64,000 nt of DNA from JAAXHH01 sp965248395. GTDB taxonomy: Bacteria > JAAXHH01. The position numbers were made by a program, and so were the translations under genes. The number at the start of each line of letters is the position of its first letter. Position 1 is the stretch's first letter. Below, one piece after another: positions 20,527-29,171 of this stretch. A model generated the notes under the pieces. It did not search any database, had not been told where the DNA came from, and saw only the letters and a program-made list of their open reading frames with translations. The stretch spans positions 1-64,000 of the forward strand of contig OZ252103.1 in the NCBI GenBank assembly GCA_965248395.1, in the 5' to 3' direction.

Positions 20527-21513
20527 GTGAATCGAACACGCCTCCTGTCCAGGTCCGATATGGCTTCCGTCCTTACCATGCCCGATGTGATCGAGGCCGT
20601 GGAAGAAGGGTTTCGTTCCACCGAAGAAAAGGACCACGTTCCTGTCCGCCTGCCCGTCCAGGTCGCTCACCGGTCCGCCGTGGCCCTCTTCATGCCGGCC
20701 TACCTCTCCGGTACACGGACGCTCGGCGCCAAGGTCGTTTCCTTCTTCCCTGAAAACCCGTCTCTCGGCCATCCTGTAATCACGGGTTACTACGTGCTGA
20801 GCGATGCAGAGACCGGTCGGCTCATCGCCCTCATGGACGCCACTTTCCTCACCGGGATACGGACAGCGGCGGCATCCGCCGTGGCCACAAAATACCTGGC
20901 CCGCGAAGACTCCAGGGTACTGGGCGTGATAGGCGCGGGGGTCCAGGGGCGTTTTCATGTGGACGCGATACGTGCCGTCCGGCCCATTGAAAGGGTCGTC
21001 GTTTACAACAGAACCCCCGAGCGGGGCAGCGCTTTGGTCGATGAATTGAACTCTTCGACGATGCCATGCCGGCTGGTGGACACCGCTTCCGAATGCGCGG
21101 CCGAAGCGGACGTACTGGCGGTCTGCACGTCCAGCGGATCGCCCCTCTTCGACGGCAGCCAGGTTCGTCCCGGAACGCACGTCAACGCCGTGGGCGCCTT
21201 CACCGCCGATAGGAGGGAGTTGGACACCACGTTGATTCAAAGAGCCCGAGTTTACGTGGATACCTACGACGGCGCTTTCGTGGAGGCGGGCGACATCCTC
21301 ATCCCCCTGCTGGCGGGCCACATCACGAGGGATCACGTCCGGGCGGAACTGGCCGAACTGGTTACCGGCAGGAAAGGTGGACGGGCGAACCGGGATGAAA
21401 TCACGGTGTTCAAATCCGTGGGTTACGCCATGGAAGACGCGGTCACCGCCAGGCTGGCCTATGAGCGGGCGGAGGCGTCCGGGACCGGCGCCGTCTTCGA
21501 CCTGGAAGCATGA
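20527..21513 (+). CDS. ornithine cyclodeaminase / mu-crystallin family protein
   Basis: A 328-residue NAD(P)-binding protein of the OCD/mu-crystallin family. It shows the substrate-domain lead (MPDVIEAVEEGFRS, then ALFMPAYLSG), the TGIRTAAASAVATKYLAR block and the dinucleotide motif GVIGAGVQGRFHVDAI. Members include ornithine cyclodeaminase, alanine dehydrogenase-like enzymes and ketimine reductases, and the sequence alone does not separate them. Start is GTG with GGAG upstream. Its stop overlaps the glycosyltransferase start (ATGA), so the two are coupled. Confidence 0.82.
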   Translation: MNRTRLLSRSDMASVLTMPDVIEAVEEGFRSTEEKDHVPVRLPVQVAHRSAVALFMPAYLSGTRTLGAKVVSFFPENPSLGHPVITGYYVLSDAETGRLIALMDATFLTGIRTAAASAVATKYLAREDSRVLGVIGAGVQGRFHVDAIRAVRPIERVVVYNRTPERGSALVDELNSSTMPCRLVDTASECAAEADVLAVCTSSGSPLFDGSQVRPGTHVNAVGAFTADRRELDTTLIQRARVYVDTYDGAFVEAGDILIPLLAGHITRDHVRAELAELVTGRKGGRANRDEITVFKSVGYAMEDAVTARLAYERAEASGTGAVFDLEA

Positions 21514-22523
21514 AGCGCGTTCTCGTCATCCGGTCGGGCGCGGTCGGCGACCTGATCCTTACCCTGCCGGTTCTTTCCGCGTTGCAGAAGCGTTACGACG
21601 GCCTATCGGTCGACATGATGGGCAACCCTGACAGCCTGGCCCTGCTGAAGCAATGTGGGTGCGTGGACAACGTGCTGTCGATAGACAGCCGGGACATGAC
21701 TCCGTTGTTTTTGGAAAATGCACCGCTTGCCGGTCTCGCACTGCGGAATCTCCAATCGTACGACGCGATTATCTCCTACCTCCCGGACTCCAACGGGGTG
21801 TTTGAAGCGAACCTTCGCCGGATAGCGACCGGTCCCGTCCTCTCAGGTCAAGCACACCCTGGCAAGGACTATCCGGACCATACCGGCCATGCTGACCGCA
21901 GGATTCACATGACCCACGTGCTGATGAAGTCGCTCGTTCCCCTGGGCGTGGATCCCGTGGCCGAGGCACCGACATTGCCGCTGCCGGGTTGCACTGGATC
22001 GGAGCAGGTGGACATTACGGCTTTGGAAAGGCCGCTGATCGCCGTTCATCCGGGCAGCGGCGGACTGGAGAAATGCTGGCCGGCGGAACGATTCGCGGCA
22101 TTGATCGACGCACTGGAGTGTTCGGGATATCAACCGGTCGTTACCTTCGGACCCGCGGATGACGTGGTACGCAGTCGGATTGTACCTCGGATCAGGGCAC
22201 GCAACGTGCGGATCGTTGACAATCTTGCCCTGGCAGATCTGGCCTTGGTGCTCTCCCACTGCCAGGGCATGGTTGGAAATGATGCCGGGATCACCCATCT
22301 GGCCGCGGCCCTGGGCACACCGGTAATCGCCCTGTTCGGACCAACCGACCCGGCCGTCTGGGGTCCAAGAGGAAAACGGGTTAGCATACTGTGGGGAGCA
22401 GAATCCATCGAGGGGGACGTCGGAGAGACTACATGGACGGATACGTTTTTCGCCAGAAGACTGGCCGATGCAAACTTGGGATCGATTATGGACGAGTTGA
22501 CAGACCTGGAAACAACGGCCTAA
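21510..22523 (+). CDS. glycosyltransferase family 9 protein (heptosyltransferase-like)
   Basis: A 337-residue GT9 enzyme. The N-terminus MKRVLVIRSGAVGDLILTLP and the C-terminal donor-binding part (VGNDAGITHLAAALGTPVIALFGPTDPAVWGP) are textbook for the ADP-heptose:LPS heptosyltransferase family. It probably adds a sugar to lipopolysaccharide core on the cytoplasmic face of the inner membrane. The acceptor is unknown, and no other LPS gene is adjacent. Translationally coupled to the OCD-family gene. Confidence 0.85.
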   Translation: MKRVLVIRSGAVGDLILTLPVLSALQKRYDGLSVDMMGNPDSLALLKQCGCVDNVLSIDSRDMTPLFLENAPLAGLALRNLQSYDAIISYLPDSNGVFEANLRRIATGPVLSGQAHPGKDYPDHTGHADRRIHMTHVLMKSLVPLGVDPVAEAPTLPLPGCTGSEQVDITALERPLIAVHPGSGGLEKCWPAERFAALIDALECSGYQPVVTFGPADDVVRSRIVPRIRARNVRIVDNLALADLALVLSHCQGMVGNDAGITHLAAALGTPVIALFGPTDPAVWGPRGKRVSILWGAESIEGDVGETTWTDTFFARRLADANLGSIMDELTDLETTA

Positions 22524-22559
22524 AGAGAGATTGGTTACCTGACGTCAACGGGGGCGGTC

Positions 22560-23564
22560 TTACGGCCGAAAAGACCAGGTGGCCTTGCCCGTCTTGTGTA
22601 CGGTGAGGCGGCAGGCGGGGCCGAAGGTGTGGGTGGTTGTCACGGAGACCGGTTGCGTTTCCATGGTAAAGGCACTGATGCCGCAGACTCCGCCGATGGA
22701 TCCGGAGTCCCTGGACCTGGTGCGATCGTCGTCCCCTGATGCCCGTTCCACCACGATATCGAAGTCCGGACCCTGGTATTTCACCCGCTTTCCAATTGCG
22801 GCAGGTTCGGTACCGGCCGGATTTGCCGCCGTCCCGGCACTGGCCGAATCTGCTTCCTTCCCCGCTTCCAGATCCGAAGAACCGTCCGTTTCAGTCGTAA
22901 TATAACCGTAAATCCTCAGTTCATCTTCGAGCAAGTCGGCCTCATCGGGCGGAAGGGTTACGGTCACCGAGGTGATGTCCCGGAACAGCCGTTTGGGCAG
23001 GTCGTCGCCGATGGCGGACCGGTACCTCGTCAGGAACGCGCTGCGTGTGATGCCCGCCGGCTCCGTACCTACTGATTCCCTAGCTGCCGGCTCCGAAGCT
23101 GCCGTCCCTGGGGGCAGTTCAGGCGCCCAGTTGTCAAGGAACGCGGGATCGTATTCCATCACCCAGGAGATCAGCCGGGCGTCGTCCTCTCGAGGGATTT
23201 CCACCGTCCAGAACCAGGGGATGTCCCGCGCCTGGTACCGTCTATTGCGCTTGAAGAGCCTGACTTTAAGATCCAGTTCCTGTTCCAGGCGGCGCGCAAG
23301 TGCTTCCGATCCACCCTCCGCTTCAATGCTGAAAGCCAGGGCGTCACGAGGCGCCCATGAAGTCTTGTCGGGGTTCATGAATTCGAAATAGGTCCGGCGG
23401 CCGTAGTAGTAGCGGCCGGTCCACGACATGCCCGTAGCCTGGTCATAGGTCGTCCGCTCTTCGGAACAGGCGAAGTGTTCGTTCAAGAACCCGGACGCGG
23501 CGATGGTCCCATAGGTTTCCCGGTCGACGAATACTAGGAGATGATTCAGGTAGACATCAGGCAT
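22560..23564 (-). CDS. DUF5829-like protein with Ala/Ser/Glu-rich linkers
   Basis: A 334-residue protein whose N-terminal half reads YLNHLLVFVDRETYGTIAAS, then FACSEERTTYDQ, then SWTGRYYYGRRTYFEFM, a pattern I recognise as DUF5829 (vicinal-oxygen-chelate-like proteins of unknown function). Two low-complexity linkers (around residues 155-170 and 235-262, rich in Glu, Ala, Ser, Gly) divide the second half. The end contains a beta-rich stretch (VSVTTTHTFGPACRLTVHKTG). Last gene of a minus-strand unit, 2 bp after the sulfatase. No function can be assigned. Confidence 0.6.
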   Translation of the reverse strand: MPDVYLNHLLVFVDRETYGTIAASGFLNEHFACSEERTTYDQATGMSWTGRYYYGRRTYFEFMNPDKTSWAPRDALAFSIEAEGGSEALARRLEQELDLKVRLFKRNRRYQARDIPWFWTVEIPREDDARLISWVMEYDPAFLDNWAPELPPGTAASEPAARESVGTEPAGITRSAFLTRYRSAIGDDLPKRLFRDITSVTVTLPPDEADLLEDELRIYGYITTETDGSSDLEAGKEADSASAGTAANPAGTEPAAIGKRVKYQGPDFDIVVERASGDDDRTRSRDSGSIGGVCGISAFTMETQPVSVTTTHTFGPACRLTVHKTGKATWSFRP

Positions 23565-23566
23565 GA

Positions 23567-24883
23567 TCAGGCGGGGCGTGTCGGGTTCTTTGACGGCGAA
23601 AGATCGCCGGGGTCGTTCACCACGGCACCGTCATCCGGCGCCACGAAACCCTGGTCGATCAATGGATCGCCCGTGGACACCATCCATTGGTCCAGCCGGG
23701 CGCGCATGTTTCGCAAGGTGCCGGCCATTTCCGGCCGGCCGGCCAGGTTGTTGGTCTCCGATGGATCGAACAGCGTGTCGTACAGCCGTTCCCCTAAGAC
23801 CTCCTGGTCCCGCCATCCCATCTCCATCATGACCGCTTTCGTGATCGAATCGTCGCAATTGGACACGATCGGCCGGTCGCTGTCGACGAATCGGCGGATG
23901 TACTTCCACCGGCCGGTCCGTACGGCACGTTGCGGGTCGTAGGTCGCGTGGTAGTTAAGCTCCGCGAAGACTTCTTCCCGGACCTGCTCCGCTTCGCCGC
24001 GTACGAGCGGACCGACCGACACGCCCTGCAGCCAGTCCGGCGGATCGGTGCCGATTACCTCGCAGACGGTGGGGAACAGATCGACCTGGCTCACGAGACC
24101 GTCGACCACCTTGCCACTGCTGTAACCTGCGGGCCCGCGCATGATGAGCATGACGCCGATGCCGTGATCCGTGAGATTGCACTTCATCCCCGGGAAGGCA
24201 ATCCCGTGGTCGGTGGTGCAGATCACCAGGGTATTGTCCCTCAGCCTGTTCCGGTCGATGGCATCCAATACGCGTTCGATCTTCCGGTCCAGGGTCCGCG
24301 CCGCATCGATGAAGAGACCCATGTCTCGTCGAAGATCGGGGGTGTCCGGGAATGGCGCGGCCGGGCGCACGAATCGGGGGTCGGTCGAGGCTTCACCCTC
24401 CGGATGCGGCGCAAAGCCTTCCCCCTTGCGATGGGTTTCGCTGAACCCCACGTCAAGATAGAAGGGACGGTCGTGGGATTCCGACAGGAAGGACTCCGCG
24501 AGCTCCTCCGCGGGCGGCCTTTCGGCAGGCGTTTCCCCCGGCGGGACCCGCGACCATCCTGCGTCGTCCAGGTTCTTCACGACGTGCTGAAAGCCCGCCA
24601 GCACCGTCTCGTACCCTTCTCTCCGCAGCGTGTGCATGATGAGCCGTTCGGGATGATGAATCGACCATCCCCGATTGACCAGGCCGAACATGCCGCAACT
24701 GTGGGCCCATTGCCCGGTGAGCAGGGCGGCCCGGCTCGGAGAACAGGTCGGATTCGCGCAGAAGGCCGACCTGAACAACACCCCCTCTTCCGCCAATCCC
24801 TGCAGGGCAGGCGTCGGGATGGCGTGTCCGTAGGGTTGAATGTACCGGCCGGTATCATGGGAATGTATGTAAACGATGTTCAT
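23567..24883 (-). CDS. sulfatase (heparan N-sulfatase / arylsulfatase-like)
   Basis: A 438-residue sulfatase. The formylglycine signature is C47-S-P-S-R51 (NPTCSPSRAALLTG), converted in the family by a separate maturation enzyme. Metal-binding blocks are HSHDTGRYIQPYG at the N-terminus and ICTTDHGIAFPGMKCNLTDHG in the middle. The short, insert-poor form and the WKYIRRF block near the C-terminus resemble N-sulfoglucosamine sulfohydrolases, but the substrate is not proven. No signal peptide is visible, which is unusual for a polysaccharide sulfatase and suggests cytoplasmic action on imported fragments. It lies between argS and the DUF5829 gene. Confidence 0.85.
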   Translation of the reverse strand: MNIVYIHSHDTGRYIQPYGHAIPTPALQGLAEEGVLFRSAFCANPTCSPSRAALLTGQWAHSCGMFGLVNRGWSIHHPERLIMHTLRREGYETVLAGFQHVVKNLDDAGWSRVPPGETPAERPPAEELAESFLSESHDRPFYLDVGFSETHRKGEGFAPHPEGEASTDPRFVRPAAPFPDTPDLRRDMGLFIDAARTLDRKIERVLDAIDRNRLRDNTLVICTTDHGIAFPGMKCNLTDHGIGVMLIMRGPAGYSSGKVVDGLVSQVDLFPTVCEVIGTDPPDWLQGVSVGPLVRGEAEQVREEVFAELNYHATYDPQRAVRTGRWKYIRRFVDSDRPIVSNCDDSITKAVMMEMGWRDQEVLGERLYDTLFDPSETNNLAGRPEMAGTLRNMRARLDQWMVSTGDPLIDQGFVAPDDGAVVNDPGDLSPSKNPTRPA

Positions 24884-24911
24884 GGGATACCGAATTGGGA
24901 CGACTGCCGAT

Positions 24912-26681
24912 TTACATGCGCCTGGGCACCTCGATGCCGAGCAGGTCCAGTACCCGTTCCAGTACCCGCAGCGTGACCCCCGAAACAGCGAGCCACGAAG
25001 CGCGGCGTTCGACGTCTTCTTCGTTCAGGATATGATGGGTGTGGTAAAACCGGTTGTAGGCCGTAGCCAGTTGGAACGCATATTCGCACAGGTGGTTCGG
25101 CGCGCGGGTTTCAAAGGCCAGGTCGATTACCGCCGGCAATTCGGACAGCTTGAGATCCAGGTTGCGTTCGGATTCGCTCCGGGGGGCCATGATCCCGCCT
25201 GGCTGCAGACCGCGCTCCCCGGCCCGCCGCATTACCGACTTGATACGCACGGCGGCATAGAGTATGTAGGGACCCGTACGCCCCTCGAATGACGAAAAGC
25301 GGTCCAGGTCGAAGACGTAATCCTTGGTGCGGTGATTCATCAGGTCGGCGTACTTCAGGGCGGCCACCCCCACGATACGGGCTATGGTCTCCTTCTCGTC
25401 CTCGGCGTATTCCCGCACCGATTCAATGGTTTCTATCCGCGCCCTGGCGTGGTCGGTCACCAGCTGGATCAGGTCCTTCAGCTTCATGATCCCGCCCTCG
25501 CGGGTCTTGAACGGCTTCCCGTCTTTCCCGTTCATGGTCCCGAAGCCGTCGTGTTCGAGCCGCGTCGATTCCGGCGCCACGCCTGTCTTGTAGGAAGCCT
25601 TGAAAACCTGCCGGAAATGCTGTGCCTGCCGGTTGTCGACCACGTAAAGAATGTAGGCCGGGCGGTACTGCTCCACGCGCTGATCGATGGTCGCCAGGTC
25701 GGTCGTGCCGTAAAGCACGGCTCCATCCGACTTTTCAAGCATCAAGGGGGGGATCGATTCCCGTTCGTCGGGATCGTCGACTTCGACGACCAGAGCTCCG
25801 CGGCTTTTCTGTGCGTGGCCCTCCGCCTTCAGCCTCTCGATCAACCCGGCAATCCGGTCCTGTGTGTCGCTCTCGCCAAGCCACAGGTCGAACTGGATAT
25901 TCAACATTTTGTAGTCTTCTTTAAGGGCGGCGACTGAAACTTCCCGGATATGGCGCCAAAGGGCGAGGTATCCCGGTCGCCCGGACTGGAGTTCCACCGT
26001 GACCTGTCGCGCGGCCTCGGCGAATTCCGGATCGTTCTTTTCTCTTTCGCTGGCCTTTGGATACATCTCTTCCAGATCGGAGATGTTCACCGGAGGGTCT
26101 TCGGGATAGGGCCCGGTATAAGCCACATCGAAATAGGGCAGGTCCGGGCTGCGTTCCCGGATGGCCATGATGTTGAGCCCCATCTGCACGCCCCAGTCGC
26201 CGAGGTGCACGTCGCCGATCACTTCATGGCCCACGAATCGACAGATCCGTACGATACTCTCGCCGATGATGGCGGCGCGGAGATGGCCGACGTGGAGCGG
26301 CTTGGCCACGTTGGGACCACCGTAGTCGACGAGGATCCTTTCCGGATCCGCTATGGTTTCACAACCCAGCCTTTCGTCCTCGCATACTTCCTGGACATGA
26401 CGCGCGATGAATTCGTCATTCAGCAGGATATTGATGAACCCCGGGCCGGCGAGGGACAGTTCCGCAAACACTTCAGGCGCGGTGATCGAATCGACCACGC
26501 CCTGGGCGATCTGTCTCGGATTGGTCCGATACTGCTTGGCCGCCGATAGCGCCCCATTGCACTGAAACTGGCACAGGTCCGGCCGGTCGGATACCCGCAC
26601 TTCGCCATAGCCCCGGTCATATCCCGCCATTTCGAAGGCATCCGCGAACACGACCGTCAGTTTTTGCGCCAGTGAACCCAT
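24912..26681 (-). CDS. argS: arginine--tRNA ligase
   Basis: A 589-residue class I aminoacyl-tRNA synthetase. The ArgRS block LVDYGGPNVAKPLHVGHLRA contains the HIGH-type motif as H130-V-G-H133. The KMSKS position carries the ArgRS variant (GKPFKTREGGIMKL). The N-terminal Add1-like domain and the C-terminal anticodon-binding domain (starting around YILYAAVRIKSVMRRAG) are both present, ending with the family EVPRRM tail. AAGGA lies 6 nt before the ATG. Embedded in a minus-strand unit with yjbQ and the sulfatase. Confidence 0.95.
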   Translation of the reverse strand: MGSLAQKLTVVFADAFEMAGYDRGYGEVRVSDRPDLCQFQCNGALSAAKQYRTNPRQIAQGVVDSITAPEVFAELSLAGPGFINILLNDEFIARHVQEVCEDERLGCETIADPERILVDYGGPNVAKPLHVGHLRAAIIGESIVRICRFVGHEVIGDVHLGDWGVQMGLNIMAIRERSPDLPYFDVAYTGPYPEDPPVNISDLEEMYPKASEREKNDPEFAEAARQVTVELQSGRPGYLALWRHIREVSVAALKEDYKMLNIQFDLWLGESDTQDRIAGLIERLKAEGHAQKSRGALVVEVDDPDERESIPPLMLEKSDGAVLYGTTDLATIDQRVEQYRPAYILYVVDNRQAQHFRQVFKASYKTGVAPESTRLEHDGFGTMNGKDGKPFKTREGGIMKLKDLIQLVTDHARARIETIESVREYAEDEKETIARIVGVAALKYADLMNHRTKDYVFDLDRFSSFEGRTGPYILYAAVRIKSVMRRAGERGLQPGGIMAPRSESERNLDLKLSELPAVIDLAFETRAPNHLCEYAFQLATAYNRFYHTHHILNEEDVERRASWLAVSGVTLRVLERVLDLLGIEVPRRM

Positions 26682-26691
26682 GAAGATTCCT

Positions 26692-27123
26692 TCAGGATGG
26701 ATTGCCGTAGAGGGTGACCACCAGCCTCCGCACTCCGCCGCGGTCCCGGTGTTCGCAGAGATAGATGCCCTGCCACGTCCCCAGATTGAGACGGCCGTCG
26801 GTGATGGGTATCGATACGCTGCTTCCCATCATCGAAGCCTTGATGTGGCCCGGCATGTCGTCCGGGCCTTCCTCGTCATGCCGGTAATACGGCTGGTTCT
26901 CGGGGACCAGGACGTTCATGTGGCGCTCGAAATCGCCCCGGACTTCCGGCACCGCGTTCTCATTGATGGTGAGGGAGGCGGAAGTGTGACAGATGAAGAC
27001 ATGGGCGATTCCGAACCTGAAATCGGCCAGTTCGGGGATTCGGTTCGTGATTTCTCCCGTCACCAGGTGGAATCCACGGGACCTGGGTAATAAATCGATC
27101 TGTTTCTGAATCCAATGCATCAT
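26692..27123 (-). CDS. YjbQ family protein (UPF0047)
   Basis: A 143-residue protein of the YjbQ/UPF0047 family. Conserved features include FICHTSASLTINENA (the His-Thr-Ser-Ala block), DDMPGHIKASMMGSSVSIPI and LGTWQGIYLCEHRDRGG. Some members have weak thiamine phosphate synthase activity, but the physiological role is not settled. Its start overlaps the end of the S9 peptidase gene by 4 bp (ATGA), and argS follows 10 bp later. Confidence 0.9.
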   Translation of the reverse strand: MMHWIQKQIDLLPRSRGFHLVTGEITNRIPELADFRFGIAHVFICHTSASLTINENAVPEVRGDFERHMNVLVPENQPYYRHDEEGPDDMPGHIKASMMGSSVSIPITDGRLNLGTWQGIYLCEHRDRGGVRRLVVTLYGNPS

Positions 27124-28982
27124 AGGACGTGCCGCTTAAGGAATCGTTCCACGTCGTCGTAGAAGGCTACGATCGTCTCCACCTTGCGCCAGCCGTGTCC
27201 CTCTCCATCGTACAGCCGGTAGATATGGGGTACCTTGTTCTGTTGCAGGATCTCGACAATCGACTCGGCCTGGTCCTGCGGAACCACTTTGTCCTCGCTG
27301 CCCTGGAATACGGCCACCGGGTCACGGATCTTGTCCGCGTGGAAAAGCGGTGACCAGGCCTGGTACCGGGCGCTGTTTTCGGGCAGCGTCCCGACCATCA
27401 GGTCCAGGTACTTCGCCTCGAACTTGTGGGTGTCTGTGGCCAGGGCAAAGAGATTGGTCACGCCGTAGAGGCACAGTCCGGCCCGGAATACCCCGGGGTG
27501 ATGGATCAGGGCGTTCAGCACGGTATAGCCTCCCGCGCTACCGCCTTTTATGACGATGCGGTCAGGGTCTGCAAGGTCCCGTTCGACAAGGGCTTTTGCT
27601 CCGCTGACAGCGTCCTCAACGTCATATTCGCCCCAGTGTTCACGCAAGGCGGTCATGTAAGCGCGGCCATAGCCCGTACTTCCACGGTGATTCACGTACA
27701 GACAGGCATAGCCTCGGTTGGTGAAGAAGGGGATCTCGGCCGAATAGTCGGCGGTATGCTGTCCGGTGGGGCCGCCGTGGATACTGACGATAGCCGGCGG
27801 TTTGCCAGCGCCGGAGAACCGGCCGCTGGCGGGCGGATAGTACAGGCCGTGTACCTCTTCTCCACCCGGGGTCGGCCAGTATATGGATTCGGGAATGGAC
27901 AGGTCCGCTTCGGGGATCATCTCCGACTGGCTGCGCCGGTGGACGGTATGCGCGTTGCCATCCATGGTGACCACACGCTCGGGGATGGTCGACGAAGAAG
28001 CGATACACGCCACGGTATTCCGCGTCGGCGAGACGGCGACCTGCAACATCCACGTATATGGAGGCGTTTCCATCTTTCTATTCCGACCGGTCGCCACGGA
28101 GGCGGTCCACAACGACGTGAACCCCCTTTCATGCCTGCGATAGTACAGGGTCTCGCTGTCCGGCGCCCAACCATAGACCCGCATGCCCTGCACCCAGGGG
28201 GGATCGGCCAGGGTGGTTCCATCCACCAGGACGCGCCGTTCCCCCGTAACCAGGTCCAGGACGATCAGGCTGTCCCATTCTTCTTCCGTTACGATAAAGG
28301 ACAGCCACCTGCCATCGGGAGAGAAGGCGGGTTGAAAGACCGGCGTATCCGTGTTTCCCGCAATCAACAGTTCCTCGTTAACGGAGCGACGATCGGAATC
28401 TAACCGGGCGGTTTTAAGCCTTGTGCCGTCCCAGGGCATCTGCGGCTGATCCCATTCAATCCACGCGATCCGTTCGCCATCGGGATGCCAGGCCGGCTGC
28501 ATGTAGAAATCGGAACCACGGACGAGATTGACGGGCCAACCGCTGCCGTCGCTGTCGACCAGGGCGATGACGTCCACGGATTCACAGGTATGGACATAAA
28601 GCACCCACCGTCCATCAGGGGATACCACGGGCGAAGCCGCGGCACCGAAAGCCGGTGTGAGCGTCCGCGCCGGTCCCGGGGACAAAGACTGGCGATACAG
28701 CCTGCCATCCTTCTCGGCAAAAACAACGAAATCATTCGCCGCGGTGAAATCGCCGCCCCCGTAACCGACGCCGCCCCGGACTGGATGCCCGTCCGTCAGG
28801 TCGTAGGGCGCCTCGTCACCCCTGCGGCAGACAAGCACCCCGGTATCCGACCGCTGTTCCAGCCAGACCAGGCTGGTTCCGTCCCTGTTCCACTGCACAT
28901 CGTAGAGCGGCGTTCGGGCGCCCAGCGTTTTCGGGGTGATGGCGCTCTTCCAGTAACCGTACGCGACGGGTATGCGATTCAT
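27120..28982 (-). CDS. S9 family serine peptidase (acylaminoacyl-peptidase / DPP-like)
   Basis: A 620-residue prolyl-oligopeptidase-family protein: an N-terminal beta-propeller of WD40/PD40-type blades (repeats of SPDGRWVLYV and HPDGERIAWIEW type) and a C-terminal alpha/beta-hydrolase domain. The catalytic triad is visible as S482 (KGGSAGGYTVLNA), D564 (FQGSEDKVVP) and H596 (YDGEGHGWRK). It should remove dipeptides or acyl-amino acids from short peptides in the cytoplasm; no signal peptide is seen. First gene of the S9-yjbQ-argS-sulfatase-DUF5829 unit and divergent from proS. Confidence 0.9.
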   Translation of the reverse strand: MNRIPVAYGYWKSAITPKTLGARTPLYDVQWNRDGTSLVWLEQRSDTGVLVCRRGDEAPYDLTDGHPVRGGVGYGGGDFTAANDFVVFAEKDGRLYRQSLSPGPARTLTPAFGAAASPVVSPDGRWVLYVHTCESVDVIALVDSDGSGWPVNLVRGSDFYMQPAWHPDGERIAWIEWDQPQMPWDGTRLKTARLDSDRRSVNEELLIAGNTDTPVFQPAFSPDGRWLSFIVTEEEWDSLIVLDLVTGERRVLVDGTTLADPPWVQGMRVYGWAPDSETLYYRRHERGFTSLWTASVATGRNRKMETPPYTWMLQVAVSPTRNTVACIASSSTIPERVVTMDGNAHTVHRRSQSEMIPEADLSIPESIYWPTPGGEEVHGLYYPPASGRFSGAGKPPAIVSIHGGPTGQHTADYSAEIPFFTNRGYACLYVNHRGSTGYGRAYMTALREHWGEYDVEDAVSGAKALVERDLADPDRIVIKGGSAGGYTVLNALIHHPGVFRAGLCLYGVTNLFALATDTHKFEAKYLDLMVGTLPENSARYQAWSPLFHADKIRDPVAVFQGSEDKVVPQDQAESIVEILQQNKVPHIYRLYDGEGHGWRKVETIVAFYDDVERFLKRHVL

Positions 28983-29171
28983 GATCCCACCCAGTTTTTA
29001 CACGGATTCGAGTCGACCTGCCCGGTGATTACCGCTTGTCCCAGGCGGGTACAATTCGTTTTTTGAATATACCGGAGAGCGGTCGGAAAGCAACCGTTTA
29101 TCCGGCGATTGGAGGGTGTTGATCCATCCGTAAACGGGACAACCCACAATCCCGGTTTCAGGAACATTGCC